Shown here piece after piece: positions 17,260 to 25,904 of a stretch of 64,000 nucleotides of DNA (the first letter of the stretch is position 1; each line of letters begins with the position of its first letter). The stretch covers positions 310,001 to 374,000 of the forward strand of contig NZ_JAGQDF010000005.1 in assembly GCF_018069875.1 (NCBI RefSeq), written 5' to 3'. The notes beneath the pieces are model-generated. The model searched no databases. It was not told where the DNA came from and worked only from the letters and a program-made list of their open reading frames with translations. The position numbers and the translations under genes are program-made. The DNA comes from Ideonella alba (GTDB lineage: Bacteria; Pseudomonadota; Gammaproteobacteria; Burkholderiales; Burkholderiaceae_C).

Positions 17260-18663
17260 ATGCTGAGCCTGCAGCCCACTTCCGCCACCCCGCTGGTCAC
17301 CCAGATCGTCGAGGGTCTCGCCGCCCAGATCGACGAGGGCGCGCTGCGCGCCGGCACCAAGGTGCCATCGATCCGCCAATTCGCCCATGCCCACCAGGTC
17401 AGCGTGTTCACCGTGGTCGAGGCCTTCGACCGGCTGGTGGCCCAGGGCTACCTGGTGTCGCGGCCGCATTCGGGCTTCTTCGTGCGCAAGCGGGCCACGC
17501 CGGGCACACCGGTGGCCGCCGCGGCCAGCGGGCCGCAGGGCTTCGACTCGATGTGGTACCTGCGCAAGATCTTTGAGCACCGGCACCTGGGCATCAAGGC
17601 CGGCTGCGGCTGGCTGCCGGGTGACTGGCTGTTCGAGGACGGCCTGCGCCGCGCGCTGCGCCACCTGGCCGCCGATGACGCCGACCTGGGCGGCTACGGC
17701 GACCCGAAGGGCTACCCGCCGCTGCGCCAGCACATCGCCGAGGCCTTTGCCGAGCAGGAGGTGCAGGTCCACCCCGGCCAGGTGCTGCTGACCCAGGGCA
17801 GCAGCCAGGCGCTGGACCTGGCGGTGCGCCGCCTGGTGCGCCCGGGCGACGCGGTGCTGGTGGACGACCCCGGCTACGCCAACCTGCTGTTCGCGCTGCG
17901 CTACCAGGGCGCGCAATTGCTGGGCGTGCCGCGCACCCCGCAGGGCTGGGACCTGGCTGCGCTGGAATCGCTGCTGACCGCCCACCGCCCCAAGGTCTTC
18001 TTCACCCAGCCGCGGCTGCACAGCCCGACCGGCTCGGTGGCGTCGCTGGCCCAGCTGCACCGGGTGCTGCAACTGGCCGAGAAGCATGACCTCACCATCG
18101 TCGAGAACGACATCTATGCCGACCTCGACCCCGAGCCGCGCCCTTCGCTGGCCAGCCTGGACCAGCTCAGCCGGGTGCTGACCATCGGCAGCTACAGCAA
18201 GACCATCTCGCCCAACATCCGGGTGGGCTTTCTGCTGGGCCACCCCGACCTGGTCGAGGACCTGGCGCAGCTGAAGATGATCTCCGGCCTGACCAGCGCC
18301 GAGTTCGGCGAGCGCCTGGCGCACGGCGCGCTGACCGAGGGCCGCTGGCGCAAGCACCTGAAAGCGCTGCGAGAGCGCCTGGCCGGTGCCCACCAGCAGG
18401 CGGCGCAGCGCCTGATGGACCTGGGCTTCGAGCTGTTCCACGAACCCAAGGCCGGCATGTTCCTGTGGGCGCGCCACCCGGCGCTGCCCGACCCGGTGGC
18501 GCTGTCCAACGAAGCGGCCGAGCAGGACATCATGCTCGGCCCCGGCCACCTGTTCATGGCCGACCTGCAGCCCACGCCGTGGATGCGCTTCAACGTCGCC
18601 TTCTGTGGCGACGAGCGGCTGTTCGGTTTCCTGGCGCGGGCGCTCAGTCCTGCAGGATCTTGA
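17260..18663 (+). CDS. MocR/GabR-type regulator: GntR HTH fused to aminotransferase-like domain
   Basis: A 467-residue transcription factor. Residues about 8-80 form a GntR winged helix (GALRAGTKVPSIRQFA; VSVFTVVEAFDRLVAQGYL), and the rest is a fold-type I aminotransferase domain with the PLP lysine K314 in SYSKTISPN. In GabR of Bacillus, PLP and GABA bound here switch on gabT/gabD; the divergent gabT start makes the same role likely. ATG at 17260 is chosen; an in-frame ATG at 17200 would add a non-homologous extension. Its last 20 bp overlap the 3' end of the convergent coiled-coil gene. Confidence 0.9.
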   Translation: MLSLQPTSATPLVTQIVEGLAAQIDEGALRAGTKVPSIRQFAHAHQVSVFTVVEAFDRLVAQGYLVSRPHSGFFVRKRATPGTPVAAAASGPQGFDSMWYLRKIFEHRHLGIKAGCGWLPGDWLFEDGLRRALRHLAADDADLGGYGDPKGYPPLRQHIAEAFAEQEVQVHPGQVLLTQGSSQALDLAVRRLVRPGDAVLVDDPGYANLLFALRYQGAQLLGVPRTPQGWDLAALESLLTAHRPKVFFTQPRLHSPTGSVASLAQLHRVLQLAEKHDLTIVENDIYADLDPEPRPSLASLDQLSRVLTIGSYSKTISPNIRVGFLLGHPDLVEDLAQLKMISGLTSAEFGERLAHGALTEGRWRKHLKALRERLAGAHQQAAQRLMDLGFELFHEPKAGMFLWARHPALPDPVALSNEAAEQDIMLGPGHLFMADLQPTPWMRFNVAFCGDERLFGFLARALSPAGS

Positions 18664-20050
18664 ACTGACGCAACAGCTTGCCCAGCATCTCCGCGGATTG
18701 CGCCTGCTCCTTGAGCGTGCGTTGGCGCTCGATCACCTTGCTGCCCATCTCCATCAGGGCCTTCTTCACCAGCGGGTTGTCGCTCAAGGTGGACGGCACG
18801 CGGCTCTTGGCCTGGCCCAGCGCGGAGACGGCGGCGTTGAGTTGCTCGCGCGCACCGAGCAGGGCGATCTCCGCACGGTCCCACTGCATCAGCGCATTGT
18901 CGGCGGCCTGTGTGCGGTCCTCCTCGTTGCGGGCGCTGGAGAAGTCCTGGACGTAGCCCTTCACCGACGAGAGCGCGGACTCGAGCGAGCGCAACTGGTG
19001 GTCCACCGAGTTCTTCGGCTCGTCGCTCAGCGCCTGGTTGAAGGCGGCACGGTGGGTCTTGCCCTTGCCGTCCATCAGGTTGACCAGCACGAACTCCAGC
19101 ACGTCCTTGGCCGACCGGGACAAGGCCACCGCTTGCCCGGCCATCATCTCCACATCGTTGGCGACCTCCTTGGTGGCCTTGGCCAGGCGGATGCACGACA
19201 TGCCCAGGCGGATGGCGGCGGAATACTTGCCAGCCTGGCCCTTGAGCTCCTTCTCATAGGCCTTCTGGAACACCGCTGTGTTGGCGACGGCGTCCAGATC
19301 GAATTTCTTGGAGATCGCCCCCCAGTTCAGTGAGCTGCGGAAGTCGGCGAAGCCCTTCTGCACCCGGTCCATCTCCTCATACTGGCTCTGGGCATTTTCC
19401 TGCAGCTGCTCGGCCGTGCGTCGAAGCAGGTCGGCCTTCTTCGCCGCCTGCTCCTGGCGTCCGTCGGCGGCGTCCTGCTCGGCCAGACGCAGCAGCTTCT
19501 GCGCCTCCTCCCTGTGCGACACCATCTCCTGGTTCTGGCGCAGCATCTTCTTTTCCAGGTCGGTCTGCGAGTGCAGTTCCTCGGACCGCTTCTCCTTCAT
19601 GTACTTCACCGCGGCATCGAGCTTGCGCTGATTGACCTCCTGCGCCATGGACTGGGCCACACCCTTGCCGGTTTCGCGGGTCTCGGCGCGCGACGACTCG
19701 GCGGATTCCTGCTCGGCCAGGCGGGTGAAGGTCTGCCGGTAGTCCAGCCCCAGTGCCGCCAGCGACTGCTTGAACTTCGTGAGCTCGGACTGAAGGGGCT
19801 TCTTGTTGGTCTCCTTCAGCAACTGCTTGTCGATCTTGTCCAGCCAGAGAGTGACCTCCTGGTCGTACTTGCCGTAGGCCTCGCGCATGCCTTCGGCGGT
19901 CTTGCCGGCCACCTGGTCCATGGCCTTCAAGGCCTCGAGGATCTTCTTGTGGCTGTCGCGGAAGCCCTTGAACGACTCGGAGGGCGACAGCGGCAGCGTC
20001 GCCTTCTTGAACTTGTCCATCGACTGGGTGAATTCGGTCACGACCGGCAT
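18644..20050 (-). CDS. Uncharacterised coiled-coil protein
   Basis: A 468-residue soluble protein with no signal peptide or membrane segment and no domain I recognise. It is strongly alpha-helical with charged heptad-like stretches, for example residues about 120-235 (AAVKYMKEKRSEELHSQ; KMLRQNQEMVSHREEAQKLL), and ends in a predicted helix KLLRQFKILQD. It is richer in Lys than its neighbours and the gene looks slightly less GC-rich. It is the last of four same-strand genes but has its own 284-bp upstream region with a paired TTAGCG motif. A structural or stress-related role is possible; nothing more can be claimed. Confidence 0.7.
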   Translation of the reverse strand: MPVVTEFTQSMDKFKKATLPLSPSESFKGFRDSHKKILEALKAMDQVAGKTAEGMREAYGKYDQEVTLWLDKIDKQLLKETNKKPLQSELTKFKQSLAALGLDYRQTFTRLAEQESAESSRAETRETGKGVAQSMAQEVNQRKLDAAVKYMKEKRSEELHSQTDLEKKMLRQNQEMVSHREEAQKLLRLAEQDAADGRQEQAAKKADLLRRTAEQLQENAQSQYEEMDRVQKGFADFRSSLNWGAISKKFDLDAVANTAVFQKAYEKELKGQAGKYSAAIRLGMSCIRLAKATKEVANDVEMMAGQAVALSRSAKDVLEFVLVNLMDGKGKTHRAAFNQALSDEPKNSVDHQLRSLESALSSVKGYVQDFSSARNEEDRTQAADNALMQWDRAEIALLGAREQLNAAVSALGQAKSRVPSTLSDNPLVKKALMEMGSKVIERQRTLKEQAQSAEMLGKLLRQFKILQD

Positions 20051-20094
20051 GGATGCATCTCCTTACAAAGTGCCGAGAGTGTTGGCCGGACCGC

Positions 20095-20110
20095 CGCTAA
20101 CCACCGCTAA
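20095..20110 (-). promoter_or_regulatory. Paired TTAGCG motif upstream of the coiled-coil gene
   Basis: On the minus strand this reads TTAGCG-GTGG-TTAGCG, two hexamers exactly 10 bp apart, preceded by GCC, about 45 bp upstream of the start at 20050. The same pair with the same spacing occurs at 23306-23321. The region 20051-20334 between the two genes holds no other convincing element or reading frame. Confidence 0.5.
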
Positions 20111-20334
20111 GGCGGGTACTTCATCTTTGGGGGGGCACGATGCGCGCCAACGCCAGGGCGGTGGGATGGGCACCCAGCGGTGTCGGACGGCGGCACGACC
20201 CACGGCGTGGCTGACGAAGCGGCCCCGCAGGCGCCCGCGAGGACGTTGCCGGATCGCCCATGTGCGCGGCGCGGGGTGGCGCAGCGCCGCGGACGTGGGG
20301 TCGACCACCCGCCGACGGGCCGCGGCCGACCCGG

Positions 20335-22236
20335 TCAGGCGCTAGCCGTGCGCGGGTTGACGGCGCACCAGGCACCGTCGACCTTCTCCGCCTTCGGGCG
20401 TCGACGCGTGTGGGCCGTCAGCAGGTGGCAGCCCATCGGCCACGGCTGGCGGGCCAGCGCCGAGACGATGTCCGCATGCTGGCGGCGCAGGCGGGCCCAC
20501 CAGCCCAGCTCCAGGACCACCAGATGGACCACCACGGTCGGATCGGCATCGATCAGACGCCGCACCACCCAGGCCCGTCGCACGGCCTGCTGGGTGGCCA
20601 ACAGGCGCAACACCTCGTGGCGCGCGGCATCGTCCAGCGCCGGTGGGGCCAGACGGTCGGTGGGGCTGACCTTCTCCAGCTGCCGGTCGCGCGCCTGCTC
20701 CAGCGCGTGGCGCTCGTGCCAGCGCTGCTGCCAGTGCGCGGCGGCGTCGCGGTCGCGGCTGCGCAGCCATTCCCAGGCGCGCTCGCAGGCGGGCTTGGTC
20801 GAGGGCGGATCCAGCGCGATCACCCGCTCCAGGCTCTGCAGCCCCTGGACGTCGTCGGCACGGAGTTGCGCCAGGCCCAGCAGGTAGTGGGCCAGCGCGT
20901 TGTCGGGTTCGGCGTCGACCCGGGCCTGCAGCGGCGCGCGCAGATCGGCCTCGGGTTCGGTGCGCAGGCGCAGGTTCAGCAGCTCCAGTTCGGCCGCGTG
21001 GTCGCGCTCGGGCAGGGCCTGCAGCTCGGCCACGCGTGCCAGCCATTGGCGGTGTTCGCTGTGGCGCTCGGTCCAGTCCTCGGCGATGGACTCGTGCCAG
21101 CGCTGCTGCAACTGCTCGCGCAGCGAGGCCACGCCGGGCCCGAACCAGGCCTCGGCGGCACTGGGGCCTGCCAGCGGCGGTGGCGTGGCCTCGACCGCAT
21201 CCGCACCGAGCCCCATCGCCAGCAGACGGCGGCGCGGCGTCGGGTGCGTGTCCATCACCTCGGCCGGGCGGTCGGCGGCCTGCACCCACCAGTTGCCGGC
21301 GCGCGGGTCGCTGTGCCGGCACAGCGCGGCCCAGCGCTGGGCGCGGTCGGTCGGCGGGCTGGGTTGATCGCGCACCCCCCGGAACAACTCGTCGTGCCAC
21401 TGCGACCAGGCGGCGGCGGCCAGGTTGACCCGCTTCAGCGCATTGGCCGCCGCGGCGGCGCCGACCCAGCGCACCGAGGTCTGGTCGGCCGCGTACTCCT
21501 CGGCGCGCGCCAGCACCTGGGTGTAGGCATTGAAATGCGGCACGAAGCGGCGCAGCCAGGCCGACGACCAGCGGCCCAGGCGGCCCTCGGCGCGGGCCGT
21601 CTGGTCGAGCAAGGCGCTCCAGCTCAGGCGCAGCCGGTAGACAAAGGCGCCAAAGCGGCCGTGCGCACCGCGCAGGTGACCGTACTCGTGGGCCACCACC
21701 GCCAGCGCCTCGTCGGGCGACAGCGCCTCCAGCAGCGGCAGGCCCAGGCGCAGGTAGTTGCGCGGCCAACCCACCAGGCCCAGACGCGGGTGCTGGACCA
21801 CGGCCGCCTGCACTTCATCGAAGACCTGCACCTCGTGCACCGGGGGGCCCTTGAGTTCGCGGCGCAGCCGATCCAGTTGCTCGAACAGCACCGGCGCCTG
21901 GGCCCGCCCGACCACCAGGCCCTGCGGCGGGTCGAAACGCGTGAACAGCGACTGCATCGACTGCTTGAGCACCGACCACAGCGGCCAGATCAGCAGCAGC
22001 AGCAGCTTGCCCAGCTTGGCCACCAGCAGCCAGACGGCCGGCGAGCCGCTCCACAACAGCGCCAGCACAGTGGCCAGCACGAGCAGCAGCAGCAGCCCTG
22101 CGCCGCCGGCCACCGCCAGCACGATCACGAACCCCAGCAGCACCAGGGCTGCCACATGGATCCGGTAGCGCCATGGATGGGCCGCGCTGTGGGCCTCCAG
22201 GCGGGCCACCATGGCCTCGATGTCTGTGTCGTTCAC
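20335..22236 (-). CDS. M48-family membrane zinc metalloprotease with TPR-like C-terminus
   Basis: A 633-residue protein. Two hydrophobic segments lie near residues 24-80 (ALVLLGFVIVLAVAGG; LLLLVLATVLALLW), anchoring it in the inner membrane. The Zn site is HEYGH at 183-187 and the third ligand is the Glu of ARAEEYAAD some 70 residues later, as in HtpX/M48 proteases. The C-terminal half is helical with a TPR-like stretch (NALAHYLLGLAQLRADDVQGL). The GTG at 22236 is preferred because GGGAGG lies 5 bases ahead. It lies 74 bp downstream of the helical protein gene. Substrate unknown; membrane-protein quality control is the usual role of the family. Confidence 0.85.
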   Translation of the reverse strand: MNDTDIEAMVARLEAHSAAHPWRYRIHVAALVLLGFVIVLAVAGGAGLLLLLVLATVLALLWSGSPAVWLLVAKLGKLLLLLIWPLWSVLKQSMQSLFTRFDPPQGLVVGRAQAPVLFEQLDRLRRELKGPPVHEVQVFDEVQAAVVQHPRLGLVGWPRNYLRLGLPLLEALSPDEALAVVAHEYGHLRGAHGRFGAFVYRLRLSWSALLDQTARAEGRLGRWSSAWLRRFVPHFNAYTQVLARAEEYAADQTSVRWVGAAAAANALKRVNLAAAAWSQWHDELFRGVRDQPSPPTDRAQRWAALCRHSDPRAGNWWVQAADRPAEVMDTHPTPRRRLLAMGLGADAVEATPPPLAGPSAAEAWFGPGVASLREQLQQRWHESIAEDWTERHSEHRQWLARVAELQALPERDHAAELELLNLRLRTEPEADLRAPLQARVDAEPDNALAHYLLGLAQLRADDVQGLQSLERVIALDPPSTKPACERAWEWLRSRDRDAAAHWQQRWHERHALEQARDRQLEKVSPTDRLAPPALDDAARHEVLRLLATQQAVRRAWVVRRLIDADPTVVVHLVVLELGWWARLRRQHADIVSALARQPWPMGCHLLTAHTRRRPKAEKVDGAWCAVNPRTASA

Positions 22237-22310
22237 GCGCACCTCCCTCCCGTGTCCTTGCGCGCGGCCGATTGTCGGGCCAGTGTCGGACCTGGCGCGG
22301 CCGGGGGGGC

Positions 22311-23282
22311 TCAGCGCCCGGCGGCCAGGGGTCCCAGCAGTTGCTGGGCCAGGGCGCCCAGCTTGGACAGCTCGGCCACCTTCAGCAGCACCTGCTCGGG
22401 TGGCAGGTCGTCCAGGAAGCGGCCGCGTTCGTCGTGGGCGAAGACGGCCAGGCGGCGGCACAGGCTGTCGGCGGCCGACCGGTCCAGGGGTAGGGGCGCG
22501 CCATGCGGCGGCTCGCTCAGGGCCAGCAGCCGCCGCACGCGGGCCCACAGGTCATGGGCATAGGCGTGCATGTGGCGGGCCAGCGGCTCGCGCGTGGCCT
22601 CGCCGGGGTCCTGCTCGAAGGTGCGAAAGGCGGGCACGATGTGCCCGGACATGCTGGAGGCGCCACCGGCGTCCATCGAGCGCAGACGCTCGACCAGTCC
22701 CTGCACCAGCGCCTGCATCTCCCGGGCGCGCCGCACGGTGTCCGACGCCGCCCACAGGCGTTCAGCCCGCGCCAGCGACTGGCGCAGCGCCGGCGCGTCC
22801 AGGTGGTCATGCAGCACACGTGCCGTCGCGGCGATGTGCTCCAGCAGCCGGGCGCAGGAGCGGCACAGCAGCGAGCCCTGGTAGTGATGGGCCACATGCA
22901 GCGCCTGCCGACGCAGCACCCGCAGCCGCGAGCGCAGGCGCCGCAGGCCGGCTGAATCGATCAGGGCCATCGCCTGCGCAATGCGGTCGTTGATGTGCTC
23001 GGGCCCGTTGTCCAGGCGGATCCAGGCGATCGCCGCCAGCGCCTGCTCGAGCGCCTCCAGCTGATGGGCGATGCCGGTGTGCTGGTGCCGCAGCAGCCAG
23101 GGTTGGCGGGACCGCCACCAGGCCACGGTCAGCGCCTCGGGCAGCCGCGGCGGGGGGGCGTCGGGCATGAACAGCTGCCGCCAACCGCACAGGGCGATCT
23201 CGGCGGCCAGCGCGGCCGCGGCCGGTGCCGTCGGCCGTGGGGTGGTCGTCCCGGTCTGCGTGGAAGAGGGCGTGGCTGTCAC
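22311..23282 (-). CDS. Uncharacterised helical protein
   Basis: A 323-residue protein with no signal peptide, no membrane segment and no recognised domain. It is rich in Leu, Ala, Arg and His and almost wholly helical. A CRSC pair (SLLCRSCARLLEHI) sits near residue 143, which could be redox-active or metal-binding, but only one such pair is present. The GTG at 23282 is the probable start, with a GGCGGGG stretch ahead. It lies 25 bp downstream of the PGDYG-like gene and upstream of the M48 protease gene, so the three may form an operon. Confidence 0.65.
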   Translation of the reverse strand: MTATPSSTQTGTTTPRPTAPAAAALAAEIALCGWRQLFMPDAPPPRLPEALTVAWWRSRQPWLLRHQHTGIAHQLEALEQALAAIAWIRLDNGPEHINDRIAQAMALIDSAGLRRLRSRLRVLRRQALHVAHHYQGSLLCRSCARLLEHIAATARVLHDHLDAPALRQSLARAERLWAASDTVRRAREMQALVQGLVERLRSMDAGGASSMSGHIVPAFRTFEQDPGEATREPLARHMHAYAHDLWARVRRLLALSEPPHGAPLPLDRSAADSLCRRLAVFAHDERGRFLDDLPPEQVLLKVAELSKLGALAQQLLGPLAAGR

Positions 23283-23305
23283 CCCGCCACTCTAGGCGCC
23301 GCTGG

Positions 23306-23321
23306 CGCTAAACAGCGCTAA
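23306..23321 (-). promoter_or_regulatory. Second copy of the paired TTAGCG motif
   Basis: On the minus strand this reads TTAGCG-CTGT-TTAGCG, again two hexamers 10 bp apart with GCC before them. It overlaps the last codons of the PGDYG-like gene and ends 24 bp upstream of the GTG of the helical protein gene. It matches the copy at 20095-20110 in sequence, spacing and orientation. Confidence 0.5.
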
Positions 23322-23718
23322 GGCCCGGGTCGTCCGGCTCGTAGAGCTGCGCAAAGCGCTCGGCGCTGATGGCATAGGCGTCGCCGCCGTCGGGCTGGTT
23401 GGACACCAGCCAGTCGCCGGCGGCGTGGTGGGTGCGGCCCTCGCGGGTGACCACGCTGCCGGCGCTGCCGGCCTGCACGGCCCACACCGGCGCGCTCTTC
23501 ACGAAACGGCCGGGCGAGACCTCGCGGTAGGTGGCCGCGAAGCTGTCGGCAGCGACGGTGTAGACATCGCCGTCGTTGTCCACCAGCCAGTCGCCCGCCC
23601 GGGCACGCTGCAGGTCGCCCCACTTGCGGTACACCAGACCATCGGTGTCCAGCCGCAGTTGCACGGCGGTGACAGCCTGGTCGGGACGGCGGCGAAAGCG
23701 CTGGCGTGGCGGGCTCAT
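23308..23718 (-). CDS. Small protein with two PGDYG-like repeats
   Basis: A 136-residue soluble protein. Two related units are visible: YRKWGDLQRARAGDWLVD with DVYTVAADSFAATY (about 30-64), and VVTREGRTHHAAGDWLVS with DAYAISAERFAQLY (about 88-126). This aromatic, beta-rich GDWLV...Y pattern resembles the PGDYG family, whose function is not established. The basic N-terminus (PPRQRFRRRPDQ) might bind nucleic acid. It lies 25 bp upstream of the helical protein gene and 55 bp downstream of the AgmX-like gene on the same strand; I see no strong terminator between it and the large operon. Confidence 0.65.
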   Translation of the reverse strand: MSPPRQRFRRRPDQAVTAVQLRLDTDGLVYRKWGDLQRARAGDWLVDNDGDVYTVAADSFAATYREVSPGRFVKSAPVWAVQAGSAGSVVTREGRTHHAAGDWLVSNQPDGGDAYAISAERFAQLYEPDDPGLSAV

Positions 23719-23773
23719 GCGGCGTGTGGGCGGTGGCGGACCACTGCATTCTCGCCGCCCGGCGCCACCCCGG

Positions 23774-24916
23774 TCACGAGGGCAGGAAATCCAGCGGCCA
23801 GCTGACCACCATCTCGTCCACGTCCTTGGCGCCGAAGTCGAACTGGCGGATGCGCGCCAGCAGCTTGCTCTCCAGCTCGGGCGTCTTCAGTTCGCTGCTG
23901 ACCAGGCGCAGCCCGCTGACGTTGCCGGCCGGGGCGATGCGCAGCTCCACCACCACCTTGCCCTGCAGCGACGGGTCGTCGCGCAAGGCGCGGTTGTAGA
24001 TCGCGTAGATCGCGCCCTTGTGGCGCTCGAAGACCAGCCGGATCTCCTCCAGCGAGCGCGAGGCCTTGCCGCTGTTGCCGCGCTGCACCGCACCGCCCTT
24101 GCTGGCGCTGGCGCCGCCCACGCCGGTGCCGTTGCCCTTGCCGCCGGTGGCTGAGCCGCCCCCGCCGCCCGGGCCGCCCCCGCCGCCCCCCCCGGCCACG
24201 CCTTCGACCAGCGTGGTGCTGCGGCCGGCCAGACCGCCGCCGCCGCTGTCGCGGCTGAGCGCGGCGGTGTTGATGCCGCCGCTGCCGCCGGTGGCGTTGC
24301 TGGTGATCAGCGCGCGGTCGGGCAGGCCCGGCTGGGTGCCGGCGCCCACGCCGGGTCCGGTGGCCACGCCGACGCCCGGGCCGGGGTTGATCTTCTCCTG
24401 CAGCTGCACCGCGGTGGGCGCGCCGTGGATGGCCGCCAGCTGGTCCTTCATCGCCAGCAGGCCGACGCCGGCGGCACGCTGGCGCGGGCCGACCTCGCCG
24501 GGCGCGCGGCCCTCGATGGGTCGGCGCGCTTCGGGCACCGGCGGCTGATCGGGGTTGGGTTGCTCGTTGCGCGGCTTCGGGGCCTTCTTCGCCGGCGTGT
24601 CCTTCTCGGCGGGCGGGCGCTCGGCGGTCTTGTCGATGGCCGGCTTGTCCTCAGTGGGCGCGGGCCGCACCGGCAGCGGTGGAGGCGCCAGGCGCTTCTC
24701 CTCCAGCAGCTTGACCATCGGCGCGCTCAGGCCGGGCCGGGCCTCGGGCGCGCGCTCGGGCCGCGGCAGCCAGCCGGCCACCAGCGCGCCCAGCAGGCTG
24801 GCCAGCAGCAGGCCGCGCCACAGGCGGCGAAAGCGTGCCTCGTCGATCGCCGAGACCGACCAGGCCAGCACCGGCTGGCGAAAGCTCACCGCGGGCATCG
24901 TCATCGCGGCATTCAT
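23774..24916 (-). CDS. AgmX/PglI C-terminal domain protein, TonB-like periplasmic link
   Basis: A 380-residue protein: a cytosolic N-terminus, one membrane segment (about 33-50), a Pro/Lys-rich stretch to about residue 165, a very Gly-rich linker (about 210-275), and a C-terminal domain (about 285-380) with LEEIRLVFERHKGAIYAIYNR and GKVVVELRIAPAGNVSG. That is the AgmX/PglI C-terminal domain, also carried by Myxococcus gliding proteins GltG/GltJ, and is TonB-like in topology. Its ATG overlaps the stop of the second exbD gene. It is the last gene of the sixteen-gene operon. It probably carries motor energy from ExbB/ExbD to periplasmic or outer-membrane partners. Confidence 0.82.
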   Translation of the reverse strand: MNAAMTMPAVSFRQPVLAWSVSAIDEARFRRLWRGLLLASLLGALVAGWLPRPERAPEARPGLSAPMVKLLEEKRLAPPPLPVRPAPTEDKPAIDKTAERPPAEKDTPAKKAPKPRNEQPNPDQPPVPEARRPIEGRAPGEVGPRQRAAGVGLLAMKDQLAAIHGAPTAVQLQEKINPGPGVGVATGPGVGAGTQPGLPDRALITSNATGGSGGINTAALSRDSGGGGLAGRSTTLVEGVAGGGGGGGPGGGGGSATGGKGNGTGVGGASASKGGAVQRGNSGKASRSLEEIRLVFERHKGAIYAIYNRALRDDPSLQGKVVVELRIAPAGNVSGLRLVSSELKTPELESKLLARIRQFDFGAKDVDEMVVSWPLDFLPS

Positions 24917-25410
24917 GACGACACCGCCTTCTGCCGCACCGCGAAGCGCACGTCCTCCAGGCCCGCGCGGGCGCAGGACACCATGACCTTGCGCAGCAGC
25001 TGGTAGGGCAGCTCCTGGTCGGCCATCAGCGTGACGCTCTTGCGGTCGTTCTCGGCGCGCACCGCCTGGCGCTCGGCCAGCAGGCGCTGCAGCTCAGCCT
25101 GCAGCGGCGCGATCAGGTCCTCGGTCTGCGCCAGGGCCTCGGGCGTGGCGGCCACGCGGCGGCCTTCGACCACGATGTCCTCGGCGCTCACCGTCACCAC
25201 CAGCGTGGCCTGCGGCGCGGTCTCGGCCACCGACTCGGGCAGGCGCACCGCCTTGCTGGCCGGCAGGATCTCCACCTCGGTGGCGTTGGACAGCAGGAAG
25301 AAGATCAGGATCGTGAACACGTCGATCAGCGAGACCAGGTTCATGTCGACCATGTCGTGGTCGCGGGCCTTGCGGGCGGCGCGTTTTTGCAGCGGGGTCA
25401 GCTTGGCCAT
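24913..25410 (-). CDS. ExbD/TolR-type proton-channel subunit with the conserved Asp
   Basis: A 165-residue protein with a basic N-terminus, one membrane helix (about 23-43) and a periplasmic domain. MVDMNLVSLIDVFTILIFFLL contains D30, the proton-relay aspartate of the ExbD/TolR/MotB-like family. The periplasmic part VMADQELPYQLL... is the usual ExbD fold. It overlaps the AgmX-like gene by ATGA and follows the other exbD-type gene by one base. With ExbB it should form a proton-driven motor in the inner membrane. Confidence 0.9.
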   Translation of the reverse strand: MAKLTPLQKRAARKARDHDMVDMNLVSLIDVFTILIFFLLSNATEVEILPASKAVRLPESVAETAPQATLVVTVSAEDIVVEGRRVAATPEALAQTEDLIAPLQAELQRLLAERQAVRAENDRKSVTLMADQELPYQLLRKVMVSCARAGLEDVRFAVRQKAVSS

Positions 25411-25411
25411 G

Positions 25412-25900
25412 TCACTTCCCCTGCGGAGCGTCGCCCAGTGAGATCACCGGGAACAGCTCGGCCTTGACCACCTCGGTGCCGCGGGTGGTGCGGCCCTCTC
25501 GGGTGGCATCCATCAGCGCCACCAGGGTGCGGTAGGGCGTGTCAGGGCGGGCCAGCAGCGTGGCGGCCTTCTCGTCCGGGAACTTCGCCTTGACCTGGTG
25601 CAGCAGCGCGTTCAGCGCGCGCACATCCGGGCCGTCGGCGGTGTGCGGCAGGTGCGCGATCAGGCCACCGATGCGGTCGCCCACGTCAATCGCATCGGCG
25701 CGCAGCACCAGTTCCAGTTGCAGCTTGTCGACCTGCAGCTTCTCCACGCCGGCGGTCTGCGCCGGCAGGTTCAGCTCCAGCACCGCCAGCCGGGTGAACA
25801 CCGCGGTGGACAGCAGAAAGGGCACCAGCACCACGATCAGGTTGATGAACGCGGTGACCTCCAGCGCCGCTGGCGCCTTGCGCAAGCGTCGGATCGCCAT
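25412..25900 (-). CDS. ExbD/TolR-type subunit with Asn in place of the proton-relay Asp
   Basis: A 162-residue ExbD-like protein with one membrane helix (about 14-38) and a periplasmic domain ending in PYRTLVALMDATREG, the family's conserved region. In the helix VTAFINLIVVLVPFLL the expected aspartate is asparagine (N20, codon AAC), so this subunit should not itself relay protons. The paired gene just downstream keeps the Asp. It starts 4 bp after the exbB stop. A duplicated, division-of-labour ExbD pair also occurs in Myxococcus (AglQ/AglS). Confidence 0.86.
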   Translation of the reverse strand: MAIRRLRKAPAALEVTAFINLIVVLVPFLLSTAVFTRLAVLELNLPAQTAGVEKLQVDKLQLELVLRADAIDVGDRIGGLIAHLPHTADGPDVRALNALLHQVKAKFPDEKAATLLARPDTPYRTLVALMDATREGRTTRGTEVVKAELFPVISLGDAPQGK

Positions 25901-25904
25901 GGCG

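Noticed and set aside
17137-18549. N-terminal extension of gabT reaching 18549
   Set aside because: The frame is open but is antisense to the MocR-type regulator, and GabT homology begins at the ATG at 17136.
24171-24200. Run of GCC/CCC repeats suggesting a sequence repeat or frameshift in the AgmX-like gene
   Set aside because: It simply encodes the poly-glycine linker on the minus strand; the frame continues into a conserved C-terminal domain.
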